A DNA stretch of 64,000 nucleotides from Pezicula radicicola (lineage: Eukaryota > Ascomycota > Leotiomycetes > Helotiales > Dermateaceae). Each line of letters starts with the position of its first letter. The first letter of the stretch is position 1. The position numbers and the translations under genes are program-made. Shown piece by piece: positions 48,401 to 59,406 of this stretch. Location of the stretch: positions 1,063,295-1,127,294 of the forward strand of contig PDUO01000006.1 in NCBI GenBank assembly GCA_003008705.1. The letters run 5' to 3'. The notes below the pieces were generated by a model that was given only the letters and a program-made list of their open reading frames with translations, searched no databases and had not been told where the DNA came from.

Positions 48401-49584
48401 GGTGTAGGGCTTCGGGCTCTCAAATTTGGCATGCTTGTTTTGCCGCCAACTGGTTGCCGGTCAAATCGGTCGAACGTGGACGTAGTAGAAGTTGGCGAAA
48501 TAAGGGCGGGTGGAGGTGTTGATGCTCCAAAAGTTCGTTGTCTCATCAAGGTATCTATCCTACTCATGGCTGAAAATTGCTGCTCATGAACATCTTTATC
48601 AAGCCCACTTTCGTATAGGCGGCGTGTCTTAGTCGTAGATCTCTCCAGTGTTGCATTGTTTACAGCAGGTGTACTAGGCACACTCGTATTATGCGACCCA
48701 TTATTTAGTGAAGGGGTACGCTGAGAGGTTACTGATGTGGCGGCGGTCGATATTCGAGCATTGGGCCCTGACGAGGTTGTCGAAGAAGTTTCCCTGTTAC
48801 GATTGTAGCCTGCCAGAGGAGGAGAGTTTGGTCTTGAAGCTTGCGCTCGTTGTTCCTCCTCTTCACGTTCCTCCTGTTCCTGCTCTCGTTGTAGCCGCTC
48901 TTGTTCCCTCTCCCGCTCGCGGATCTTCTGAAATGCTGACTGGCTGACATCGTCATCGTAAAGTAGTTTCCCTCCTCCAGAAGCTAGGTTTTTAGAAGAT
49001 GCACTAGCTCCACCTGGAATTTTGTAGATTTTTTGTCGGCCACCAAATAAATTGTTCCCTTCTCCAGGTTTTGCACGACTCATTATGCTACCACCAGGTG
49101 AAGAAGTATCGTCGTCTGTCCCATAGCCATCAAGCGTGTTGTATGAGTCTTTTCTCGCAAAAGCCGCAAAAGGAGGTCGGATCGAGCCATTAATGGACGA
49201 CACCTCTGCAATATCCGAAAGACCACGAGAATCGTATCCAAAGCCGTTTAACCTTGACTGCCGCTTGGAGGGAAATAAGACGCTGTCATCGCTCGCTTTC
49301 CCAAGCTTCGAATTAGGATCATCCTGCTCACGCAACATAGAGAACCGTGCCGATAGTCCGTTCATCAACAGACTCGTTCGAAAATCATCTGAAGATGGCA
49401 AAGCAGTGCTGAGGTCAAGCTCGACTTTTGGCTCTGGCTCCTGACTCTTCTTCGTTCGACCCCACGATTTGGCCGGTTTTAGTTGTGGAACTCCTGAGCC
49501 ATCCAACTCTGTCGATGGTCGTGCTATTGGTGCTGCTCCATCTCCACCCTCCTTCGTTCTCTTCTTCGTCCTGAATCTATTCAT
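45478..49584 (-). CDS. Very long proline/serine-rich conserved fungal protein (unknown function)
   Basis: This intronless 1368-aa protein starts with the first ATG (49584, MNRFRTKKRTKEGGDGAA). An N-terminal conserved block has SSDDFRTSLLMNGLSARFSM and LREQDDPNSKLGKASDDSVL. Later are a GEGNNLFGGRQKIYKIPGG block and an SAFQKIREREREQERL short coiled coil (about 235-265). The rest is low-complexity, with a tandem FQPSPS repeat near 1110-1150 and many SP sites. I recall similar long Pezizomycotina proteins without an assigned function. It has no catalytic domain, and a role as a scaffold or signalling adapter is only inference. It runs divergently from the gene-poor region on its right. Confidence 0.8.
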   Translation of the reverse strand: MNRFRTKKRTKEGGDGAAPIARPSTELDGSGVPQLKPAKSWGRTKKSQEPEPKVELDLSTALPSSDDFRTSLLMNGLSARFSMLREQDDPNSKLGKASDDSVLFPSKRQSRLNGFGYDSRGLSDIAEVSSINGSIRPPFAAFARKDSYNTLDGYGTDDDTSSPGGSIMSRAKPGEGNNLFGGRQKIYKIPGGASASSKNLASGGGKLLYDDDVSQSAFQKIREREREQERLQREQEQEEREEEEQRAQASRPNSPPLAGYNRNRETSSTTSSGPNARISTAATSVTSQRTPSLNNGSHNTSVPSTPAVNNATLERSTTKTRRLYESGLDKDVHEQQFSAMSRIDTLMRQRTFGASTPPPALISPTSTTSTFDRFDRQPVGGKTSMPNLRARSPTPTSATMGTFDFPPKQSNTAEAKPGFGFANPPLSPPISEDDGAVLPLQPNDLGKATALMAFSKPVQPYDENKYSQRQIQMQQGRETPPPRKPSPPRPFVSRHQPDAARSRADSSATFASGVSDSRSRSVSSAQRHFLPPDRTAKEAPNPVTEITVPKDHVIATSGSFLMSPDASDSPDEIDVQTIKPWGRTESQSPSLPKGYRPDPNQSPILERPPEFMHPAHRPSPLLPQQSNDPTPDRSLPTPNSATNLNRLSTGYLTKPRPKSAHPEDSPTLGPTTGLSGMVRQHLRSDSNTSSVYGGGASSAGFVSRFPQDPLESLPPDYSSTKSNPWDLDDWDKSYPGENLRSSEIKGIDLQATPPAPLSVRPANINSPTQVIHQPTWEQEMASHHERVGSVDTQIERKELADDLAARRRQVQEKMKSFAEPDNTRSGSPVPGMDWARENIKNNPLGLLKQKSSRGSLVVKTQKEKEQPQTKAKKMLGIGAATISSSPSPRKQVFDDHAWKREEEEMMQGVKPATLGPQTKAFRQARRDAQRTREEQLMTRYQPNQMQQQRPVGMEHEWMGPKPIQTRPQQRPRGPSNERGPAPIHTGQPMYPGQRTRTPSRERQNHPPPTMQNNRRLNGNSRESQGSSSSGRSGSRPPSRTSRDRSSSGASGRSKSHNGRYRDDIAQAMADGIGSSAQGGYIQAPPVSARLMPKSPGAPGLAFQPSPSPNFQPSPSFQPSPSPSFQPSPSFQQSPSFNEPTYSATTPTSHHAPKARSNSRSGYFDQSLAPNQTAESVEIGLTPRPSPVAPFVVNPTPPVSQPSPAGTSMNTPTTAGFQSNGRIPTNRKKSINKAEISEPTFLSSTSRITTVNLPPGASLSNGSEPSPPIPPINPRRRQTRVQTMFGALAGRKEEPMPSMSLPQATQSTDEMSTFSADEADKAPKHRQKLRKSSSEGGSMNAKARQQAMAMPSPALPSAPSPPKIEGGMF
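46195..46290 (-). repeat. Tandem FQPSPS-encoding repeat
   Basis: Within the 1368-aa protein gene, about two copies of a roughly 42-bp unit (GGTTGGAANTGGG-type on the plus strand) encode FQPSPSP-type repeats, followed by QQSPSFNEP. Copy number is small and may vary between strains. Confidence 0.6.
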
Positions 49585-52500
49585 CTTGTCACTTCTCACA
49601 CACTCTTCCAAAATGAATGCCTAGGGCGTCAACGGTTCCCAATTGTCCACCGAGAAAGACAGTAGAGTGAGCACGCTCACAAGACTGCAATTGGGACCGC
49701 CCTTTAACAGCAAGATGCTATGAAGATTAGGTCGCCAGATTGTCAGGTTCGAAATGAAGGAGCAATGCCCAGCGAGTCTCGAGCTCCCACCGCGGGTCGT
49801 CGACTGTTAAGGAGCTTGAGGAGCAGAAGTAACGAATGTCTAAAAATGACAAGCATTAGCCCTGTCTTCGGGGAAGGGAAGAAGAAATTAGGGTTTGAAT
49901 TGAGTTAACGCACGGAGATATGATATAGGTGGGGGGACCAACAGGTCAAACAGTGAATAACTACGGACGATGGTCCTGTTTCGAAGTCGTTGAATGGTCG
50001 GTGTTCAGCGTTCAATACCGGATAGTTTATTAACTGTCACAGGTTTGGTATGGGGTATCAGGAAGCCGTGCTTCACAGTTTGAGATGATTGTTTCGGGCC
50101 ACTTTGGTGATCGAGGCTGCCCTGGCAAAAGGAAGTTGATTCGCGCTGTTTTGACGAATTGCCTCTTTTGACGTATCGGTTCAGCTTGTATCCCACAATG
50201 GTTCGGCTCTGTCTTCGCGTCGGCCAATCTATTCCGCAGACGTCGCGCTGAAGCAATTGTCGGGATGCTGCAGAAGCTGTGGGTGAGAAGGGCGTAAGTT
50301 CTCGTAACTATGCATTAATCGGCACGATGGTGAAGCGTGGAATGTGGAATGAATGAACGTGGTTGAGGACGACCTGACTTCTTCAACAAGAAGTAAGTTT
50401 GGTGTTTCGCTCCCGACTTTCTAGAATGGTTGGTTCGCCGACGCGGATTGAATAAAGGGAGGCAGAAACAAATGCAGTATCGAGTCGAGAGCAGAGTGGA
50501 CTGAGTATCTACTGCTGCTCTGTACGGTAGCGGGGAAAACAAGCAAGCAAGGAGTTGGGATTCGAAAATGACAGGACGCTCGACTTGGGCAGAGAAGTTG
50601 AAGCGAGAAGAAGAGGTTTATGCAAGCTGCTGTGCCTGACTAGGAATGAGTGCGCTCGTGCAGGTGCTGTCCGTCCCGGCCCTGAGATTGGCGGGCTAAT
50701 TGAGGCGTCTTTTGCTTGACGAGCGGCTGTGGTGGTTCATACAGTAGTAGTATGTGCGTAACACCGGAACACCAATACTAATGAAAGAAAGGTGATGTAT
50801 GAAGAAGTATTATTACGGTGAGCAGGTAGATACAACTGAGGAGAAGAAAAGAGGGAGACGAAGAATGTGACAAGCACGCAGGCCGAGGAAGAGATTGCAG
50901 AGCACGATAGCGTTGACAATTGACATTGATTGCTCCGTGGGAATTCCCTGACAGGTGCTAACCGTGAGGTGGGGAGAGGATCTTGACGAGAGACCATTAA
51001 TGACTACTATGGCCTAGGTTCAGACTCCGGACGGTAGCTTAGAGTTCAAACCGCTAGGCTGTTAAGAATGAACCCGTCGCCATATTAATAATAAGAGAAG
51101 CTAGCAATATGAAATGCCCTCTCTATTTAGCCCAGTATTTCACCGCGGACCCAGGGGGGGAAATGAGCCTTGAGATGCTACCCTACCGTATGAACAGGCC
51201 GTGATGTGAAGCCTAGAAAGATCCCCGAGACGCCTAAAGCACGCCTACAGTACCACGGTCGCAGAAGGCTCGTTCCGCGAACCACGGATTCTTAAACGCC
51301 CCAAAGCCAACAGCCCACCGGTACCTACACCACTGCCGTTGCCATTCCATCTCAACTCTGGTACGCGCCATGTTCGTGTTCACACTACGTATGAATTCAG
51401 TTAAAAGACAACAACGACGGGAGCCATTGCTACTCAGTACCTCCCGTACACAAACGAAGAACATCATGGCGCTTTTTCTTCATTCCTTCCTTTACGTCAT
51501 GCCATCGTAATTGCTACTGCCTCGTCCGGGCTCACTTCGTCACTTGGTGATGAACATCTTGTCCTTTGTCACTTGTGTCTCAGGCACCCGGACCGTACTC
51601 TCTCCAGTGCGTTTGTGCTCACTACTGCTAGCCAATACCAATGGCCTCCAATGCCCCCCCTACCACGAGGTATTAGGGTGGAGTTGGCTGCGGATGCCCT
51701 TTTTCGGAGCTGAAATGCTTTTTTTTCCCTTTTCACAAGCCAGCACATCCAATCATCCAAAGACGTAACTGCACTGATCAAGCACCACTCCCTGCATTCG
51801 ATTTCAAACGCAGCGCAGAAACTTAATTCTAGTCTCTCGCTAAGTCTTGTAGCAACTTCTCTGGTCAACTGTCAACTCCTCAAATGCTGGCCTGCAGCAT
51901 CTCCTACACTGCCTCCAGACAGCCTGTGCACCTCGCCATGCTATTTGTTCCCAAATGGAAAGGGGGTCGTCGTCCAGAGGGGACCTTCACGTAGCGTATC
52001 TCGTCCAAAAGGGGCCAGCCGCTGTGGCCTTTGGTGACTTCGTCCTCGCGCTCGGAACAAGAGGCGCCTGCAAACAAAGGGCCACCAGCCCATGCGCTCG
52101 TCCACTGTCGCGGAACCTACGCGGAGCAGCAGGGTTCCCGCGTCCAATCATATCTTAATCGTACCTGGAGCTTGACCCTGTTTGCTGTAGCCCGGAAGCC
52201 AATATGACCGGCTCATGGGTAGCGAATTGGAAGTGTTCAGGGGGGCAAGGAGAACCAGATCTCCTAAAGTGACCAAAATGGCATGGCACAGATAGTGAGC
52301 TTCGAACGAGCGTCGTACGTAGGAAAATGGTTCTCGAGGAGAGCTTCACTAAAGTTGTAGTGGAAACAAGACATGAGGAAGCTTCAAAAGTGATTCAGCT
52401 TCAAACACACATTCGCTGACGGGCGTCCTGGGCGGGTTTGGAAATTGGAAAGCTCCCTTCCGAATTCCTAACTTCCCTCTCGATATATGGAATATATGCC

Positions 52501-53394
52501 GATCGTTATGGTCGAGAAAGGTCTTTCGCAATTGTCGATATGAACCTACCCCACTTGGCCAACCCAATCTTCAAAAGGATCATCCACGCTCTTCGACCAA
52601 CTTCTGATAATCTGATGTGGATCCAGAATAATGGATGTCTTTGCATCCGCTTGAATAAAGAGTTTTCGCATCGACTACTTACTTGACCTCGGAGGAGTGA
52701 GCAGCTCGTCTTTCTAACATGTAAGGTAGCAACAACATCGACGACGGCACATCTAATTGACATTATGACAAGACATCACAGATACTCTATTCATAACATG
52801 TTATTAGAAACAAAAAAAAAAGGTCGTGCAGCCCTGCATTGAGATATCTGCCCGTCAGTGCTGCCCCTTGCCTTGCGATAGATTATCAAACGCTGCAATT
52901 CAACTTTTAGACTCGTAGTAGCATCCCGTACCTGTCTCACTACTGACATGACAGCAAAAGGAACTTCAAGTCTCACCGAAGTACGACGTCGTGACGCATC
53001 GACTACCTCGTGCTCACAGCTCCAGTAAACAGCGACTCAGTAGAGAACCCTACTAAGTACTGTACGGAATTAATAGAATTAAAGATAAGCATCTGCAGTG
53101 CCCAATTCGAGGGTGCAGTTGCATTGCAGGAGGCGAGCCAGAATTCTGAACTATGGACAACTTGACAGCGGTTCTACTATAGGTAGGAAACTCTACTTGA
53201 GAAGAATGACAAGCACTGCATACTGCATACTGCATGCTGCAAACTGTACGTCTTGCAGAATGATAACGTCGTGTCACTCTCGCAAGTATCGCAACCTTTG
53301 TAGCACTAGCAGGTCATACAGTAATAGAAGCGCACTTAATATATTAAGCACGATTAGGCATAAATATCAATATCACCTCCACACGTCAGACGTC
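49585..53394. other. 3.8-kb intergenic region
   Basis: No recognisable protein or RNA gene. Several open frames of 60-100 codons on both strands (for example 51511-51768 and 51569-51868, which overlap on opposite strands) are composition artefacts. The left end must contain the promoter of the 1368-aa protein gene. Confidence 0.4.
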
Positions 53395-53646
53395 CGAGAG
53401 GTCTTGTCCGACTTTTGTCCCTGGGTGGTGTCGTCCACCCCCTCCAAATCTACGGAGATGCACAAGGCGACAAGGCGACGCCAAGGGTCAGGCTGTCAAA
53501 TTCAACGAACAGCCTTCTCGAACGCACCGGAGATCATCAAACAGGTCCCTCTTGCCGCCGCCAAAGTTCAATCCCTCATCTACGGAGTCATCTACGATCC
53601 ATCAATCTGCAACAACTTGAACAAGGCTGCCGAAACTAAAAAGTGA
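53395..53646 (+). pseudogene. Coding-like stretch with an apparent frameshift
   Basis: The final frame reads ...FSNAPEIIKQVPLAAAKVQS then LIYGVIYDPSICNNLNKAAE up to the stop at 53644-53646, with strong C-ending codon bias. Just upstream, in a different frame, GDAKGQAVKFNEQ has the same codon bias. The two cannot be joined by a plausible intron because the gap is too short. It is either a decayed gene or an undetected sequencing/assembly frameshift. No family was recognised. Confidence 0.3.
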
Positions 53647-56600
53647 ACACATCACATCATATTCACATCATATTCATATTATAATTTACAGTCATAATCA
53701 TAATCCAAAAGGAAAGTAAAGGGCCAAAGAAAAGGTCCACAGCAATATTTCAAATTTATTACATATAGCATCCCGCACACACTTTAATATGAAAAAGTCT
53801 TATTGTATTGTATGATACTCGACCCCGTACGGTACTCGATGCGAATTTTTGCGAAAACATATCCGAAAAGTCAAATGTACGTGCCGTATGAGGCGTATGA
53901 AGTACACCAGGTACAAGAAAGAAAAAGCCCTCCCTAGATCGCGAGCGATCATTTGTCATCTCCAGAGATCGTGATCGTCTTTTTGCTTCAATCATCGTCT
54001 CGTAGCACATGCAAGAATCTCGAAAAAATCTCGCCACTCTTTCAAAAATAAAATCTTTCGCGATATGATACCTGTATGAAAGGTATGGAAGGTATAAAAA
54101 GGTACAAAGCCCTCAAATCCACGCTAATAGAATATCACGGCACCATCATTCTCGTTAATCATCCCATTTCACAAGCTCTCGAGAACAATCCCTACAATAA
54201 TCATATATACTCCGTATCATAAAAAAGAAAAGAGTCATCGATCAATCAATCAAAAAAAATTCCCCAAGATCCCAAATCCCAACTCCCAACCCCTTCAATC
54301 GCATGAAGAAATCGTGCTCATCAAATTCCCCTATCAAGCCTCACTATCACAAACCTCAGACCCTTTCATCTCATCTTGATCAGAAAACGGTGAAAACCCT
54401 GGGTGCGGTGACTGTGGTCAGTGGTCAGAGGTGATGTGATGGGGTGGTGTGTGCCATGCTACCGTGCCCTTCGAAGGCTCCGCGAGATTTCGGTCCCAGC
54501 TGAGCGGAAATTAAACTAGATTAGGACTTACTTGCTTGCCCTGGTGCTGTAGTAGGTATACTACGTTGGTACTTGGGTTCTTATGATTGATCTAGAAGGG
54601 CGAGAAGGGGTACCGAAGAAACGCGGACGCGCTTTTTGTTCTTGGGAGGGGGGAGATGAGGGGTGAGAGAGGAGAGAGCGCGTTTGTTTCGTGTTTCTTT
54701 GGTGAGGGGGTTTGTTTTTTTGGTCTTTGGTTGGTTGGTTGGATGTTTGTGTGTTTGTGAGTGAGGGGGTGGGGGTGGGAGTGGGTGATGGACAAACTAA
54801 AAAAGGGATTCTTTGGGTGAGCATTCTTGCCTTTTTCGTATTTCTTACTTAGGCTGCGGAGTATTGTCCAGATGGAGTAGATGGGTACTTATTACCTCTT
54901 ATGTTCTGTGGTCTCTCCATAGCTCAGTTAAGGTCATTTGCTATATTGTAGATGATATATTACATGGGTTTATAGCACCTGTACAATCCAGAACTTGAAG
55001 ATAAGAAAACTATGATGTAACTAAAGGATGATTTTATTACACTGATATGTGCACTCTGTCTCCTTGAAAACCTAGCTTATTTTATGCTTTTCCGAGGTAG
55101 ACAAGCTTTTTTGTGTTAGTTATAGTACATGGAATGCTGAACTACCAAGGCGGATCTTACTATGAGAGAACTAAAGATTGTAGTAAGGTACATCCTTTTC
55201 CTTTTCCGCATATCACTTAACAAGAATAACAGAGGGAAAAATTAAGACGACGTCAAGAGGGAACTTACTATGGGAGAACTGGAAGCAGCAGTAAGGGTAC
55301 ATCATTTGTATTTCTCAGTTCAATTTTGGAAAGCAGAGTGTGGAAGGAAAGGAAGAGTATATTATTTCACTCTAAATCTTGAAATTAAGACTTAAATTTT
55401 GTAATAGCAAGACGGTCGGTAACAACAGAAATTGCTGTAATATATAGAAAAGTTAAATTTTAAGAGAACAGGAGGGAATAGCTTTGGCATGTATTATCTC
55501 TTTAACAAGTATTGTCGTATCTAGATCTTGCATTTGAACCATACAGCCTTGTAAGAGTCTGTTAGCCTTCCTGGGTTGAAAAGTCTTGGGATCGTACCAT
55601 CTATCTAATAAGACTTTTTGTATGGTGGTGTTTTCTGCTGTAGATTAACATGTTTTAGAGATATGAGTTCCTATTTTCATGATTCTAGAATTGTGAAATT
55701 AATATATGTGCACCTTACTAAGAAATAGTGAAATACGGCCTTCCTTTTCGGGAAAGTCGTTGATATTAGTAGTTATGAACGGTAAGCATTGTATCCTAGT
55801 GAAGTCTATACTCTCGGCTTTTAATAATAGGTTGCCACTGTGGATTTGTTGTTTTACGTGCCTTTTTCTATACTTCCAATGTAATACCTCTTGTGTCCCT
55901 ATATGCTATATGTACTGCACTATATTCAAGTGAAGTTGGTGGGAAATACAGCGGGAGGGGGTTGCATTTTACTTACTTGAAATATATCAGAGATGGATAG
56001 CTCTCTTATACTAATCCGCTTACTTGAAACTAAGCTGAGATATCGAGGTATAGTCTACTGCTTTCCCGCTACTTGCCTTGTAAGTTCTTGAATTAACTTA
56101 TAGACTTGATGGCTTTTTAGACACTTGGCGGTTTCGAAGTGTTGGTCTGCTTGAGGTTGATCTTGAGATTTTTAGATGTGTATAGTTACGCCTTTTATAC
56201 TTTCTTTACTTGTGAATAGCTCTTTAATACTAATTTAATATTAAGATGAACACTTCTATCTATAAGCACTATATTCTTTGTTTTCCTTGGTATTTTCTTC
56301 CAAGCCTAAATAGAAAATAGCTTTAATCTGTCTTTGGCCTTTATATTCTTCGGCCTGCACAAGCAAATTTGTCCTGGTTAATTGTTACAATCACCTCGAA
56401 AGCCGACTTGATTACATGTTCTTAATAATATCTTTGGTATCTGTTTCTAGATACTATTTAGTAAGGAAGGTCAATCAACTACCACTTGGAAGACAGGGAC
56501 ACCACCTAGCTCTGTAGAGGTTGAGGGCAAACCAAAGTCCAAGATGAATAAGTCTATTGTAAAGGATGAAGAAGATAGCGAGCATGATAGTGTCAAGGAT

Positions 56601-59300
56601 GAGGACAAACTAAAATCCAAGAAGAAAGAGGCCATCGCAAAAGACGACGAAGATACCGGCTATAACAGTGTTAAGGACGAGGAAAATCGAAAGCTAAATA
56701 AGGAAGATGACGAACATAGTAGTGCTAGGGACAGACCAGACTCGGACGACGAGAACACTTATCGAACACCCCCCACCCCCCTACACCTAACTGTGGCCAT
56801 AAGAAGTTGCCGGACCTCAAGACATCCTATACCGTTACTGAAGTCTTTACTTGAATGAGTTTCATAAAGTTTGATTTTTATATAAGGGTTGACAGGAAGA
56901 TGTCCTAAATGTGTTGTTGGTTGTTGCTATCGTTTTTATTATTGTCATCTATTTTGTATTTTAAAATCCGCTCACCTTATTAATGATATTACACATAAGT
57001 AGAAGACTGATTCTAGGCTAGTGATTAATTGAGGGGTCAAAGGATTGGTATCCTCTTTCGGAAAGTTTGGAAAAGAGACTCTCTTCATTCCTCAACTAGG
57101 CAACTATGCTGGGAAGTCGTTGAATAGTTTCTTCAATAGGTTTGAGAAATGTAACAAGCTGTTCCTGTTTGCAAAGAAATTTAAATTTGTGTTTATATTG
57201 ACACTTGCAATGATATAGATTAGATAGCCATTGTTCTCCTCAGTGTATGTTTCCTTTGGCGTTTTGTTCTTGTTAACTGTTAAGTATACCGCGACAGTTT
57301 TCTTTGCTCTTAACATTTGGAACCTGGCCAATGTATAATGTTACGCTGGTTGCCTTTAATCCGTTGATATTTAAGTAGTAATACTAGAATTTGAAAAGAG
57401 ATTGGAAAGTATCAAATTAAGAGCGTGGTTTAGGATACTTATGAAGTTTCGTCTTCGAGGATTGATATCTAAGAACCTCAGATTCACCATTTGTGACGTT
57501 AAAGAGATCCCAGGGGGAGAGAGTCTCTTTATCTTCAATCAAAAAATCATCAAGATATCGAACATTGCAAAGTTATCCAGCTCCAATCTTGATGCTGTGG
57601 CAGTGGTACTATCTATATATCTTAGCCTGTTCCTCTGATATCAATGGCCAATAGCTTAATACATTCAAGTTTTATTGCAACTATTCTCGGTAAGAAAGTT
57701 TGAAGTTGTTGCCATGTTCTTCCCTGTTGTCATCTGATATGTAGATTTGTATAACTTAAATATCTCACCTTGTTTTGTGAAGTAGCGTAAGTCAATGCCA
57801 TTTATTCGAGCAGATCTATGATAGGAATGAACTGTGCTTCATAGACAGTAGTCGTAAACGGGTCTCTCCACTTGAGGGCGAGGAGGTCACGGGTTTTTAG
57901 GCGTCGAGTAGGATGACTTTTTCAAAGATACTAATGAGTGCTTGCTAAAAGAAAACTGTGAGTAGGACTATGTACTTAAGAGTATTATAGAGGAAGATAC
58001 CCCTGATAGCCGCGCAAGACGTCTTGGAAGGCTGTATTCCAGGAAGAAGAGATCTATAAGCAGACGAGAGAATTTTAACGGAGCCATACGCACAGAAGAC
58101 ACCGGAGAAGAAATTCTCTACTTCCGTCTCGTGGATGGTTGCAATTGGGCAATATGATGCCTCTCTATTTAATTCCTCTTCCTCCTATCTACTATTAAAA
58201 TCAACAACTTTGCATTGGAAATTCTGAAAATATGACATGTAAATGTGTAAGCGTAGAAAAAGGTTTCATTGTCGCTGTATCTAGGGCTAATTTTAATAGC
58301 TAAATTCTTACCTATTAGAGCCAAACCATTAAATTTTTGATGTTTTTGTTTCTTTTTTTTCTCTTTTCATTCTTGGGAATCCCGCCTTGGAAATAAGTAC
58401 TTGCGGCGACTACAGTACAGATGTTACTACTCTTTCTGTAGAGCTTTGCCTTGGTCCTCTTGTCCCTGATGGTACTATCTTAGAAATAGGTATCCTAGCC
58501 CCCCCCTTTTTTTGCTCCGACCAGTGCTCTATTAGAAAGAGGTAGAGACAATTAGTAAGTAGAATAAATTTTTGATCTGTGGACCAAATTCTCCACCTTC
58601 ATCCCTCTTGGTAATAACCCAAGACTCAAGATACATCGAGGTTGGATTTCGTCGTCGAGAATTACTAAGCTGCGTGCGGTGTGAATCCCCCAACATCTCT
58701 CTTAATTTTAGCTGCCATGCTGCCTAAGTCCACGAGAAGGGGGAGAGGAAGAGACTTAGAAGAAAACCTTAGATAAAAGCAATTTAGATGGCAGTTTAGA
58801 GAGGGTTTTGTCAATGAAGGATATGAGTATTGGAGTTAAGCGAGCGGGTACAACTAGCTATTGTTGGAGGATAACAGGTCTGGAATAAAATATGTCTGTT
58901 GCCATTGCGTAACTTGTTGTCATCTGTCAGTAGTCAGAAGTAAGGTTGGTTAGTTTAGGTTGGCTTGAAACGACACTATAGTAGTCCTAGCAGTATTTAC
59001 TTGGGAACATAGAATAATGGCGATGATTGCAGCAATTTCGGATCTTTTTTTGCGGCAGTTGTCTTGGGATGCCTCGGGATATTTTTTGAACTAGCAAGTA
59101 GATACAGGGATAGAAGGTACGGAAGTACGAAAGAGTATTACTATTCGTCGCACCATACCCTTAGAATAGAGTTTCCAACCAAGCTTATGTTGGAGACTCG
59201 TTGAAGAGAAAATTACATTATTCCTGGAGTTGAAAGCTTGACTGTGTCGTTTCTCATGATCTTGGGGCCAAGAAAAAAGGGGTTCGCTTAGGACGGATTA
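53647..59300. repeat. 5.7-kb gene-poor AT-rich repeat-like region
   Basis: No convincing complete gene. Two near-copies of a segment about 108 bp apart (about 55156-55193 and 55264-55303) share CTTACTATG(A/G)GAGAACT and TAAGG(G)TACATC and differ mainly by transitions. An acidic, Lys-rich open frame at 56544-56858 has internal KDE repeats. The composition suggests RIP-decayed transposon remnants, but no reverse transcriptase or transposase motif could be found by eye. Confidence 0.45.
56544..56858 (+). mobile_element. Possible retroelement fragment with acidic KDE repeats
   Basis: The 104-codon frame holds two or three repeats of the type VKDE(E/D)...DSVKDE and ends in a PPTPLHL segment. Such Lys/Glu/Asp-rich repeats occur in the gag-like part of copia-class elements, but no diagnostic zinc-knuckle, protease or integrase motif is visible. 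This is a weak assignment. Confidence 0.25.
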
Positions 59301-59406
59301 AAGTCGGACCATGCAAGCATGGCAGCAAGCTGTCATCAACCAAGCTTCACAGTTTCTAGAGTGGCATCCTCATTCCCATTGCAGGCTCAACCCCAAGAAT
59401 CTCATC

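Noticed and set aside
57104..57640. Possible Copia reverse transcriptase remnants
   Set aside because: No YVDD or other diagnostic motif could be found in either strand.
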